From contig NZ_QXJM01000025.1 of NCBI RefSeq assembly GCF_003570905.1, positions 24,842-88,841 of the forward strand: a stretch of 64,000 bases of DNA. Direction: 5' to 3'. How positions within the stretch are numbered: the stretch's first letter is position 1; each line of letters begins with the position of its first letter. The notes below the pieces were generated by a model. It ran no database searches. It saw only the letters and a list, made by a program, of their open reading frames with translations, and was not told where the DNA came from. This document shows positions 28,250 through 36,220 of the stretch, piece by piece. The DNA is from Cohnella faecalis. Its GTDB lineage: Bacteria; Bacillota; Bacilli; Paenibacillales; Paenibacillaceae. A program made the position numbers and the translations under genes.

Positions 28250-29128
28250 TCAGCCTTTGACCGAACCGATGAGCATGCCCTGCTCGAAATATTTCTGGAT
28301 GAACGGATACACGATCATCATCGGAAGCGCGACGATGACGATGGCGGCCATCTGAATGCCGACGGTCGGAGGCGGCGTCGTGCCGGCGGTTTCCAGCAGC
28401 TCGGGCGGCAGGCTGGAGTTCGCGACGATAGTTCGCAAGACGAGCTGCACCGGAGCCTTGTTCCAGTCGGTAATATAAAGCAGCGCATTGAAAAAATCGT
28501 TCCAGTAGACGACGAGATACAGCAAGCCGATTGATGCTATGACAGGAAGCGAAAGCGGCAGAACGATTTGCCACAGCACCCGGTATTCGGACGCGCCGTC
28601 GATGGCTGCCGATTCCCGCAAGCTCTCGGGGATGCCTTCGAAGAACGTCTTCATAATGATCATGTTGAATGCGCTGAACGCCATAACGAGAATGAGAACG
28701 TAATCGGTATTGAGCAGGCCTAGCTGCTTGACGGTAAGATAGGTGGGGATCAAGCCTCCCCGGAACAGCATCGTAAACACGAAAATTAGGATCAGAAATC
28801 GCCGGCCTGGCAGCTTCTTCTCCGCGAGGGCGTAAGCGGCCGTCGCCGTCAAAACAAGTGCGAGCAGAACGCCTCCAGCCGTGTTGCGCAAAGTGTTTCC
28901 GTAAGCCTGGTAAATAAGGGAGCCCTTCTTCAGCAAGAAGGAGTAATACTCCATGCTGATCGATTCGGGGAACAGGATCATTCCGTTTCTGTCGCTGAAT
29001 ATGTCGTAAGGAGTGAAGGAAACGACAACGACGTACCAAATCGGGGTTACGATCAAGAGGGTAAGGAGCGTCAGCATCGTGTAGTTGGCGGCTACGAATG
29101 TTTTCTCGCCGGGTGTCAATCGAATCAA
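28250..29128 (-). CDS. Carbohydrate ABC transporter permease (LplC/YtcP-like)
   Basis: 292 residues, six predicted membrane helices, with the ATPase-contact EAA loop around SLRESAAIDGASEYRVLWQI and the end LIGSVKG typical of YtcP/LplC. It pairs with the permease encoded 16 bases upstream. Confidence 0.94.
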   Translation of the reverse strand: MIRLTPGEKTFVAANYTMLTLLTLLIVTPIWYVVVVSFTPYDIFSDRNGMILFPESISMEYYSFLLKKGSLIYQAYGNTLRNTAGGVLLALVLTATAAYALAEKKLPGRRFLILIFVFTMLFRGGLIPTYLTVKQLGLLNTDYVLILVMAFSAFNMIIMKTFFEGIPESLRESAAIDGASEYRVLWQIVLPLSLPVIASIGLLYLVVYWNDFFNALLYITDWNKAPVQLVLRTIVANSSLPPELLETAGTTPPPTVGIQMAAIVIVALPMMIVYPFIQKYFEQGMLIGSVKG

Positions 29129-29144
29129 TTTGCTCTCCTCCGCC

Positions 29145-30101
29145 TTAAAAAATGCCGGAATCGTTTATTTTTTTGGCCAAATGATTGGCGGCGAGCACCA
29201 TCGACAGACCGACGACGCCCTTCAGCAGATCGGCAGCGGCCGCCAGACTGAAGTTGAACTGCTCGATGCCGACCCGGTAAATATAAGTGTCGAGAATGTC
29301 GCCCACTTCGAAAACCGTCGGATTGTACAGGTTGATGATCTGATCGAGTCCGGCGCTCATGATATAGCCGATCCGCAAAATGAAAATGACGACGATCGTC
29401 GAAGTAATGCCCGGCAGTGTAATTCGCCACATCCGCTGAAACCGGGTCGCGCCGTCCATTATGGCCGCTTCGTATACCTCGGGATTCAAGCCCGCGATAG
29501 CCGCAATAAAAATGATGGCCGCCCACCCCATCTCCTTCATCGCGTCCGTGAAGACGACGATTGCGCGGAACAAAGACGGCTCGGTGAGGAAATATATGCT
29601 CTTTCCTCCGAAAAATTCGATCAACTGATTCACAATGCCCGTTTCGGGCGAAAGCAGCAGCGTAATGATGCCGCCGTAGACGACCCACGATACGAATCTC
29701 GGCAAGTAGACAGCCGTCTGCAGCGTTCTCTTGTACCAGGGCTTGCGAATTTCGTTCAGTGCAAGCGCTAGCAGAATCGGACAAACGAATCCGCTGATCA
29801 TTTTGTACGCGTTGATGATGATCGTATTTTTTAGCGCATTGCGGAACATCTCGGATTCGAATAGCTGCCGAAAATATTTGAGTCCCGCCCATTCGCTGCC
29901 CGAAATGCCTTTGATGAAGTTATAGTCCAGGAATGCGACGCTAATGCCGTAAATCGGCAAATAGTCGAACAAAACTACCCATATGAAGGCGGGCAGCAAG
30001 AGCAGGTACAGCATCTTGTATCTCCAGATGCGCCTCAGCAGCCTCCTTCGCGCCAATCGTCTCGGTGATTCAATCGGGGCTCGTGCGATTTCGATTTCCA
30101 T
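29145..30101 (-). CDS. Carbohydrate ABC transporter permease (LplB/YteP-like)
   Basis: 318 residues from the ATG at 30101, with GAGAGGA just upstream; the frame is open further but without a start signal. Six membrane helices, starting MLYLLLLPAFIWVVLFDYLP, which is the hallmark of LplB/YteP, and the EAA loop near YEAAIMDGATRFQRMWRI. First gene of the six-gene carbohydrate operon; its promoter should lie in 30102-30310. Confidence 0.93.
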   Translation of the reverse strand: MEIEIARAPIESPRRLARRRLLRRIWRYKMLYLLLLPAFIWVVLFDYLPIYGISVAFLDYNFIKGISGSEWAGLKYFRQLFESEMFRNALKNTIIINAYKMISGFVCPILLALALNEIRKPWYKRTLQTAVYLPRFVSWVVYGGIITLLLSPETGIVNQLIEFFGGKSIYFLTEPSLFRAIVVFTDAMKEMGWAAIIFIAAIAGLNPEVYEAAIMDGATRFQRMWRITLPGITSTIVVIFILRIGYIMSAGLDQIINLYNPTVFEVGDILDTYIYRVGIEQFNFSLAAAADLLKGVVGLSMVLAANHLAKKINDSGIF

Positions 30102-30310
30102 GGAAGTCCTCTCGCCTTTCGTTTCGTCGTTCGGACGGAAGATCGCCGACTTGTAAGGGGTTTCAATTCGACCTCTCCATCTTAGCTCAATCGCCGGACT
30201 CCCAAAACCGGAAGGAAGGAGGATATTACCGGGGAAAAATCGCATTCTGGCGGAGAACGATCATTAGTGCGCTTTAGCGGAGCGGTTTGCAGGGGGACGG
30301 CGGCGTGTGT

Positions 30311-31113
30311 AACCCGCTCTCGTTGGGCTACTGGTTCTCGCACTCATTCGTTTGGTGTGTGTAACCCGCTTTCGTTGGGCTACTGGTTCTCGCATCACTC
30401 GTTTGGCGTGCGTAACCCGCTCTCGTTGGGCTACTGGTTCTCGCACTCCTCGTTTGGTGTGTGTAACCCGCTCTCGTTGGGCTACTGGTTCTTGCGCTCA
30501 CTCGTTTGGTGTGTGTAACCCGCTCTCGTTGGGCTACTGGTTCTCGCACTCACTCCTTTGGCGTGCGTAGCCCGCTCTCGTTGGGCTGCTGGTTCTCGCA
30601 TCACTCGTTTGGCGTGCGTAACCCGCTCTCGTTGGGCTACTAGTTCTCGCATCACTCGTTTGGCGTGTGAAACCCGCTCTTGTTGGGCTACTGGTTCTCG
30701 CGCTCACTCGTTTGGTGTGTGTAACCCGCTTTCGTTGGGCTACTGGTTCTCTCACTCCTCGTTTGGTGTGTGTAACCCGCTCTCGTTGGGCTGCTGGTTC
30801 TCGCATCACTCGTTTGGCGTGTGTAACCCGCTCTCGTTGGGCTACTAGTTCTCGCATCACTCGTTTGGCGTGCGTAACCCGCTCTCGTTGGGCTACTGGT
30901 TCTTGCGCTCACTCGTTTGGCGTGTGTAACCCGCTCTCGTTGGGCTACTGGTTCTTGCGCTCACTCGTTTGGTGTGTGTAACCCGCTCTCGTTGGGCTAC
31001 TGGTTCTCGCATCACTCGTTTGGCGTGCGTAACCCGCTCTCGTTGGGCTACTGGTTCTCGCACTCATTCGTGTGGCGTGTGTAACCCGCACTCGTTGGGC
31101 TACTGGTGTCGCG
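30311..31113. repeat. Second tandem array of ~51-bp units (16 copies)
   Basis: Units start at 30311, 30363, 30414, 30465, 30517, 30569, 30620, 30671, 30723, 30774, 30825, 30876, 30928, 30980, 31031 and 31083; spacing is 51 or 52. Consensus parts are AACCCGCTCTCGTTGGGCTA, CTGGTTCTCGC, CACTCGTTTGG and GTGTGT. The beginning matches the junction of the array at 1023-2360 (CCCGCTCT, then GGGCTAC, TGGTTC), including a stem between CCC and GGG. It sits between the first gene of the carbohydrate operon and the 3' end of a glutathione peroxidase gene. Frames of 17-residue repeats are interrupted by the 52-base units and lack ribosome sites. Non-coding. Confidence 0.95.
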
Positions 31114-31145
31114 CGGTGCTTCGCTGCATGACGGCGGTCGGTTAA

Positions 31146-31180
31146 CAAAAAAAACGCGACGGGATTGGCTCCCGCCGCGT
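31146..31180 (-). terminator. Terminator of the ohrR-gpx transcript
   Basis: On the minus strand ACGCGGCGGGA and TCCCGTCGCGT form a stem followed by eight T, 16 bases after the peroxidase stop. Confidence 0.9.
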
Positions 31181-31196
31181 TGCCGCGTTTCGTAAA

Positions 31197-31745
31197 CTAT
31201 AGCAGTTCCTTCACCTTCGGCTCCAGCGCTGCCGGAGTTACCGGCGATTCGAACCGTTCGACCACGTTTCCGTTCCGATCGACGAGAAACTTCGTGAAAT
31301 TCCACTTGATTCCGTCTCCTTCGTAATAGTCCGGAAGCTTTTCCTTCAAGTAATCTCCCATCCCCTTGGCGGCCGGATCCGCTTGATCGAAGCCCTGGAA
31401 AGGAGCCTGCTCCGTCAAGAAACGGAACAGCGGATGAGCCTGTTCCCCTCTCACGTCGGTTTTGTCGAACAGAGGAAACGAGACGCCGTAATTCACGCTG
31501 CAAAATTGCTCGACCTCTTCGTTGGTGCCTGGCTCTTGCTCTCCGAACTGATTGCTCGGAAAGCCAAGCACCTCGAAGCCTTGGTCTTTATATTGTTCGT
31601 AGAGCTTCTGCAGCCCTTCGTATTGCTTCGTGTAGCCGCATTTGCTGGCCGTGTTGACGATCAGCAATACTTTTCCGCGATAGGCGGACAGATCGGACTG
31701 CTCGCCGCGCAGCGTTTTCGTTGGAATTTCATAAATATTAGACAT
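31197..31745 (-). CDS. Glutathione peroxidase (thiol peroxidase, BsaA-like)
   Basis: 182 residues. The catalytic triad of Cys-type Gpx is present: Cys in VNTASKCGYT, Gln in GFPSNQFGEQEP, and Trp in KWNFTKFLVDR. Such bacterial enzymes reduce organic and hydrogen peroxides, usually with thioredoxin or low-molecular thiols. It has a ~20-residue insertion (PAAKGMGDYLKEKL) absent from the paralogue at 32397. Its start overlaps the regulator's stop by 8 bases, so translation is coupled. Confidence 0.95.
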   Translation of the reverse strand: MSNIYEIPTKTLRGEQSDLSAYRGKVLLIVNTASKCGYTKQYEGLQKLYEQYKDQGFEVLGFPSNQFGEQEPGTNEEVEQFCSVNYGVSFPLFDKTDVRGEQAHPLFRFLTEQAPFQGFDQADPAAKGMGDYLKEKLPDYYEGDGIKWNFTKFLVDRNGNVVERFESPVTPAALEPKVKELL

Positions 31746-32214
31746 TGGAATTCTCCTCTTTATCGTATTGGTGCTGCAATTTGTGAAGCAAATCCGTCGT
31801 TTGCCGAAGCGCTGCCAACGCTTCGTCGGAGCTCAGCCCCGAGTTGCAGAACAGCTTCTCGGGGATAGCCGCTGCGCTCTCCTTGAGCGCGGCTCCGGCT
31901 TCCGTCAGCTCGATCAGCACGATCCGCTCGTCGTTTTTGTCGCGAACCCGCGTAACGAATCCCATTTGCTCCAGCTTTTTCAACAGAGGGGTTAACGTGC
32001 CGGAATCCAGGTACAGCCTCGTCCCCAGCTCTTTGACGGAAACCCGGTCTTTCTCCCATAAGGCGAGCATGGTGATATATTGCGTATACGTTAGATTGAT
32101 TTCCTTCAGCAACGGATAATAAAGCTTGTTGATTTCTCTCGAGCAAGCGTAAATCGCAAAGCAAATTTGGTTGTCCAGTCTCATCACGCGATCGCGCTCT
32201 AACTCGTCCAACAT
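31738..32214 (-). CDS. OhrR-type MarR-family peroxide-sensing repressor
   Basis: 158 residues from the ATG at 32214 (AAGGAGG 4-5 bases upstream). The OhrR signature is clear: an N-terminal Cys in LDNQICFAIYACSREINKLY, the segment LTYTQYITMLALWE, recognition helix YLDSGTLTPLLKKLE and wing TRVRDKNDERIVLIEL. In this family oxidation of the N-terminal Cys by organic peroxide releases the DNA. It is cotranscribed with the downstream peroxidase; a second peroxidase gene diverges, and both promoters carry inverted repeats of AATTCAATTG type. Confidence 0.9.
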   Translation of the reverse strand: MLDELERDRVMRLDNQICFAIYACSREINKLYYPLLKEINLTYTQYITMLALWEKDRVSVKELGTRLYLDSGTLTPLLKKLEQMGFVTRVRDKNDERIVLIELTEAGAALKESAAAIPEKLFCNSGLSSDEALAALRQTTDLLHKLQHQYDKEENSNV

Positions 32215-32263
32215 CAAACCTCCTTCTCTTATCGCAGTATAGGCTCGTCCGCTTACCGAAACG

Positions 32264-32287
32264 AATTCAATTGGATGCAATTGAATT
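32264..32287. promoter_or_regulatory. OhrR-like operator before ohrR-gpx
   Basis: A perfect inverted repeat, AATTCAATTG and CAATTGAATT around GATG, 50 bases upstream of the regulator start. It resembles the AT-rich ACAATT-type sites bound by OhrR in Bacillus. Confidence 0.65.
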
Positions 32288-32325
32288 GCCAAAAGTATAG
32301 CAAACGATTTCCCCGGAGTCAAAGC

Positions 32326-32371
32326 TTGACAAACCATTTTAATTATATAAAATTAAATTGCATACAATTTA
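32326..32371 (+). promoter_or_regulatory. Promoter and OhrR-like operator of the second gpx
   Basis: TTGACA (32326-32331) is followed by an AT-rich region with TATAAA (32346-32351; spacing is short, so the exact -10 is unsure). TAAATTG (32354-32360) and CAATTTA (32365-32371) form an inverted repeat around CATA, in the likely transcription start region. It shares the half-site CAATT with the operator at 32264. Confidence 0.55.
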
Positions 32372-32396
32372 TTAATGAAATCGGGAGGAACATTAT

Positions 32397-32873
32397 ATGT
32401 CCATCTACGACATTGAAGTGAAAACGATCCGGGGAGCGGCCAAATCGCTGGACGAATACAAGGGCAACGTCATGCTGATCGTCAACACCGCGAGCAAATG
32501 CGGGTTTGCACCCCAATACAAAGGCTTGCAGCGCCTTCATGAGCAATACAGCGAACAAGGGCTTGTCGTTCTCGGCTTTCCGAGCAATCAGTTCGCCAAT
32601 CAGGAGCTGGAGGACGAATCGGCGATCGAGCAGCACTGCGAAATCAATCACGGAGTCACATTCCCTCTGCACGGTATCGTGGACGTCCGCGGTCAGGAGG
32701 CTCACCCGCTGTTCCGTCATTTGACGAAAGCGGCTCCCGGCTTTCTCGGATCAAAGGCGATAAAGTGGAACTTCACGAAATTTCTCGTCGACCGATCCGG
32801 GCGCGTCGTCCGCCGCTTCTCCCCGACGGTTACGCCGGAAAAAATCGAAGCGCATATTAGGAAGCTGCTCTGA
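32397..32873 (+). CDS. Second glutathione peroxidase
   Basis: 158 residues, the normal short Gpx length, with Cys in VNTASKCGFAP, Gln in GFPSNQFANQ and Trp in KWNFTKFLVDRSG. Ribosome site GGGAGGA before the ATG. It diverges from the ohrR-gpx pair and probably shares the same regulator. The two peroxidases are clearly paralogous but not recent duplicates. Confidence 0.95.
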   Translation: MSIYDIEVKTIRGAAKSLDEYKGNVMLIVNTASKCGFAPQYKGLQRLHEQYSEQGLVVLGFPSNQFANQELEDESAIEQHCEINHGVTFPLHGIVDVRGQEAHPLFRHLTKAAPGFLGSKAIKWNFTKFLVDRSGRVVRRFSPTVTPEKIEAHIRKLL

Positions 32874-32979
32874 CCTTTAAGACAGTACCGGGACGGTTCG
32901 GCGGTTTTTGCGCGAAGCTATGCAGTCGAGCGCTTCTTGCCGGCACGATTCGGCTGCGTTGCGCAACGAGGGTGAACGC

Positions 32980-33026
32980 AAAAGAGGCTTGCCTCGCAAG
33001 TCGCAGACTTGTGAGACAGCCTCTTT
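32980..33026. terminator. Terminator between gpx and fur (convergent)
   Basis: AAAGAGGC and GCCTCTTT enclose a second stem CTCGCAAGTC / GACTTGTGAG, a long two-part hairpin in the 3' region shared by both genes. Confidence 0.75.
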
Positions 33027-33033
33027 GAATCGT

Positions 33034-33510
33034 TCAGGACGTTGTCGAGCCCGGATTCGATTCGGCCGCGTTCTTGGCGTTGCACTTGGCGCAAATGCCT
33101 TGGAAATCGAGGCGATGATCCAGTACGGAAAAATTGTATTCCCGCTCCAGCTTCTCTTCCAGCGGAGTCAGCCAATCTTCCATAATTTCCGACATCGATC
33201 CGCATTGGACGCAGATGAGATGATGATGGTGGTGCTTGTTGTTGTCGGTTCGCAGATCGTATCGGGCTACACCGTCTCCGAAGTTCATCTTCTCGACGAC
33301 ATGCATCTCGCTAAGCAGCTCCAGGGTGCGATAGACGGTAGCGAGACCGATTTCCGGGGCTTTGTCTTTGACGAGCATGAACACGTCTTCCGCGCTTAAG
33401 TGGTCTTCTTCGTTCTCGAGCAGCACTCGAACCGTCGCTTCCCTCTGCGGGGTCAATTTGTAGCCCTGGGCCTGCAGCTGCTGTTTTACTTTATCAATGC
33501 GGGCTTCCAC
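33034..33510 (-). CDS. fur: Ferric uptake regulator Fur
   Basis: 158 residues from a GTG (33510) with GGAGGGG upstream. Very close to Bacillus Fur: YKLTPQREATVRVLLENEED, HLSAEDVFMLVKDKAPEIG, LATVYRTLELL, FGDGVARYDLR, the metal cluster NKHHHHHLICVQCG and DHRLDFQGICAKC with two CxxC structural zinc pairs. It represses iron acquisition genes when loaded with Fe(II). Gene order spoIIM-fur is that of Bacillus, but the next gene (DUF4227) is 17 kb away. Confidence 0.96.
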   Translation of the reverse strand: MEARIDKVKQQLQAQGYKLTPQREATVRVLLENEEDHLSAEDVFMLVKDKAPEIGLATVYRTLELLSEMHVVEKMNFGDGVARYDLRTDNNKHHHHHLICVQCGSMSEIMEDWLTPLEEKLEREYNFSVLDHRLDFQGICAKCNAKNAAESNPGSTTS

Positions 33511-33546
33511 TTTCTTCCCCTCCGGTCGTCGGTACACTTATGTTTC

Positions 33547-33598
33547 ATTATAGGGGGAGCCTATTCGTTAAGTCAAACCCTACTGCTAGAATCTAGCA
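33547..33598 (-). promoter_or_regulatory. fur promoter with a 7-1-7 inverted repeat upstream
   Basis: On the minus strand TTGACT (33571-33576) and TATAAT (33547-33552) are 18 bases apart. Seven bases further upstream is TGCTAGA-A-TCTAGCA (33584-33598), a perfect 7-1-7 palindrome. That is the geometry of Fur and PerR boxes, though the bases differ from their consensus. Confidence 0.7.
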
Positions 33599-33618
33599 TT
33601 AATTACATTCGAAGCCTG

Positions 33619-34245
33619 TCAAACGACGGATGGAACGAGCCGTTCGAGCAGCAGCGGCGATACGTACGCTTCATAGAGCGACGCGCAAACGAGCATCAGC
33701 AGCATGAGGAAAGCGACGGCCGTATGCGCAAGAAATGGAGGAAGCAGCTGTCCTTTGCGTCTGAACAATCGTTCCCGAACGACAAAATAAGCGAATCTGG
33801 CCGCGGATACGCTTGCGATCAAGAGCGCCGGGACGACGAGCGCATTTTGCGGAGCGACGGTTGCCAGCGAGAAGATCAGCCCTTTCCACGCCCACTGCCT
33901 GACGAGCATGCCGACGGCGAAGCCGATAAGCACCCCTTTGAGAAAATCGAGCGCCAGAACGGCAGGCAGGCCGATGACGGACAAGCCTAGCAACCAAATG
34001 AGCCCGAGCCACTTCCCGTAAAAGAAAAACGAGTCCCAAAACGCAGCCGCATTATTCAGATCGTTCGGATGGCGAACATCGTTCATATAAGCCAGCAGCC
34101 GATCCGCAAGCTCTTGCTGCTGCTCGAAGGTGAGCGCATTGACGAGCAACGCTCCGAATACGGCGCCGACCGCGAACAGCACTCCGACGAATACATACAA
34201 ATTCAAATTGTCCCTCGTCGATAAATTCCATATCCGGATGTTCAT
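33619..34245 (-). CDS. spoIIM: Stage II sporulation protein M
   Basis: 208 residues with about five hydrophobic segments (LYVFVGVLFAVGAVFGALLV, LGLIWLLGLSVIGLPAVLAL, LKGVLIGFAVGMLV, and later TAVAFLMLLMLVCA). SpoIIM joins SpoIID and SpoIIP in the septal peptidoglycan-degrading machine needed for engulfment, in the mother-cell membrane. The neighbours fur and yqxK are as in Bacillus. Confidence 0.95.
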   Translation of the reverse strand: MNIRIWNLSTRDNLNLYVFVGVLFAVGAVFGALLVNALTFEQQQELADRLLAYMNDVRHPNDLNNAAAFWDSFFFYGKWLGLIWLLGLSVIGLPAVLALDFLKGVLIGFAVGMLVRQWAWKGLIFSLATVAPQNALVVPALLIASVSAARFAYFVVRERLFRRKGQLLPPFLAHTAVAFLMLLMLVCASLYEAYVSPLLLERLVPSVV

Positions 34246-34289
34246 GAATCGCCCTCCCCTCGTCTATGTGTATGTTGGACAAGGGGGGC

Positions 34290-35402
34290 TTATGATTGGG
34301 CGAGTCTGCCGTACTTGCCGCCGCTGCCGGGAATGAACGCCAGCTTTCCTTCGCGGGCTCGCCAGATGAGCTCGGCGATTTTCTCGCCTGCAGCCGCTTC
34401 GAGCGCATGGCGGGGAACGCGATGCAAGATGTCCATTTCCGTTCCGACTTCGTCGTGGAGCTTCTCTTTCAATACGGGGCCGATTCCGGGAAAAAAGTTC
34501 AACGGAACCTGTTCGCGATAGAGGGGACGGGCAGTCGACTCTGGTGCGGTGCCACGGTCGGCGAGACGATCGATGCGGTCGGCGACGTTCGTATGATATT
34601 TCCCCAACTGGGGATGAAGACCGTAATTCGCGACGATTCGCCGGCCATCTTCGTTCCGCAGCGCTCGCGACAGCTCTTCAAAGGACGGCTCGGCAACGGC
34701 GATCTCGTTGCATTCGCGTCCGATCATGCCGGTCGAATGAGCGTCGGAGTTCGTCAGGAACGGATAGCGGTCCGTTTCCGAAATACGACTGGCCATATCG
34801 GTGTTGGAGCTGAGTCCAAGCTCGATAGCGGCGATGCCCTCCGGGTCCAGCCTGTCGGCCAGGCGGTCGGCCGAGCATCCGAGCAGCCCCCGGTGCGGCG
34901 TGAACACATGCGCAGGCACGAGAAGCCCGCCTCGGGCCAGCAGCTCCTCCTGCAGCTCGCGGGCGGTGACGCGAATGCGCTGCGAGCTTAACGTGACGTT
35001 TTTCATGCGCGGCCTCATCCATTCCGTCCACTCCTGCATAGCAGCCAGGTTCGGCAAATAACCGAGCAGATGGAACGGTCCGCCGCCTTCCTCGCGAATT
35101 TCCATTTCCGCTCCCAGGACGATGACCGTATCGCGATAGCGGATGCCGCCTCCGGCAACCTCCTCCATTTCGCCCGTATCCAGACAACGAAGAATGTCCT
35201 CCTGTACGGGAGGAGAATGAGCGTCGATGATGCCGATGAGCGAAATTCCTTTGCGGTCGGACGCTTCCTCGGCGATCGACCGGAACGTCAAATCCCGGCT
35301 TCCGCTAATTTTGATCGGATGGCCGTCCCCGCTTCGCCCGATATGAACGTGCAAATCGGCGAACAGCGGCTGGAGGGAATCGTTCGCGTTCGTTTTGTCC
35401 AC
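34290..35402 (-). CDS. Endonuclease Q family PHP-domain protein (YqxK)
   Basis: 370 residues from the GTG at 35402, which starts 6 bases after the end of nudF. PHP metal motifs: FADLHVHIGRS, GIIDAHSP, LGAEMEIREEGG, VPAHVFTPHRG and TNSDAHST. A C-terminal helix-hairpin-helix-like part (FFPGIGPVLKEKL) follows. EndoQ proteins cut DNA 5' of deaminated bases (uracil, hypoxanthine); Bacillus YqxK belongs to the family. The in-frame region upstream of 35402 is the out-of-frame tail of nudF, so longer starts are wrong. Confidence 0.88.
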   Translation of the reverse strand: MDKTNANDSLQPLFADLHVHIGRSGDGHPIKISGSRDLTFRSIAEEASDRKGISLIGIIDAHSPPVQEDILRCLDTGEMEEVAGGGIRYRDTVIVLGAEMEIREEGGGPFHLLGYLPNLAAMQEWTEWMRPRMKNVTLSSQRIRVTARELQEELLARGGLLVPAHVFTPHRGLLGCSADRLADRLDPEGIAAIELGLSSNTDMASRISETDRYPFLTNSDAHSTGMIGRECNEIAVAEPSFEELSRALRNEDGRRIVANYGLHPQLGKYHTNVADRIDRLADRGTAPESTARPLYREQVPLNFFPGIGPVLKEKLHDEVGTEMDILHRVPRHALEAAAGEKIAELIWRAREGKLAFIPGSGGKYGRLAQS

Positions 35403-35407
35403 GATAC

Positions 35408-35955
35408 TCAGAACTCTCCCGTCAACGTTTTCAACCGCCAAGCCTGCACGGCCATAATCGTCTTCGCATCGTAAATTCGGCCGATCCTCACATATTCCAG
35501 CGCCTGCTCCAAGCTTAACGCCTCGCAAGTGAGAAACTCTTCCTCGTCCAGATTAACCTCGCCTTTTTCCAAATCGTCTGTGAAATAGAGATGGATGATT
35601 TCTTCCGCGAACCCGGGGAAGTCGAGAATGTCTGCAAATGCGTCAATGAACGCGCTTTGTAGCCAGTCTCCTCCTCCAACTCGCGTATCGCCGCCTCGTA
35701 AGGGTCTTCATCCTTTTCCAGCTTGCCGGCCGGAATTTCGACCTGCGCACGCTCCAACGGCTTGCGATATTGCTCCACGACGAGAAGCCGTCCCTCCAGC
35801 AGAGCCACGACCGCTACCGCTCCGGGATGCCGCACGATTTCCCGAGTAGCCGTCCCGCCGTCCGGAAGACGCACCGTATCGACCTGCAGCGAAATGATGC
35901 GCCCTTCGAAAATCGGTTGAGACGACAGCGTTTCTTCGTAAAAAGGATGTTTCAT
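35408..35955 (-). pseudogene. nudF: ADP-ribose pyrophosphatase NudF, single-base frameshift
   Basis: The start is the ATG at 35955 with AGGAGG upstream. The Nudix box is visible: GKLEKDEDPYEAAIRELEEETG, read here in two parts as AGKLEKDED and AAIRELEEETGYKA. The frame holds to FSTSPG, then turns into unrelated residues. With one T added at 35610-35611 it continues FAEEIIHLYFTDDLE, ALSLEQALEYVRIGRIYDAK and ends at 35408, matching the family. The enzyme hydrolyses ADP-ribose to AMP and ribose 5-phosphate. The break is more likely a sequencing error than gene loss, as the downstream frame is well conserved. Confidence 0.88.
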
Positions 35956-36060
35956 CCTAAATCCTCCTGTCATAGTTCGGCCTTGAGGCTCATAGGTAAA
36001 AGGTAAAGGCTTGTCCGCCTGATTGCAAGCGCGTGATGAGGCACCGCTTATGTCATAGTC

Positions 36061-36162
36061 GTCGAGTTCCCGGCGGAGTTGTGATGATTGGCGGCACATT
36101 TCAGGCTCGCAGTCGAGTTCTCGGCGGAATTGTGATGATTAGCGACACTACGTCTCTGGAAC
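36061..36162. repeat. 51-bp direct duplication upstream of mciZ
   Basis: GTCGAGTTC-CGGCGGA-TTGTGATGATT starts at 36061 and again at 36112 with few changes. The period of 51 is the same as in the two large arrays but the sequence differs. Followed by a small inverted repeat (TCTCTGG, AAC, CCAGAGA at 36153-36169). Confidence 0.8.
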
Positions 36163-36220
36163 CCAGAGAGAGTCAGGTAGTCATGTGCCGGATGAACTAT
36201 TGCCAAGGAGGAATGAAAAC

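Noticed and set aside
30264..31148. Repeat-protein frames in the second array (for example ARTSSPTRAGYTHQT)
   Set aside because: Same reason: frame breaks at 52-base units, no start signals, both strands equally open.
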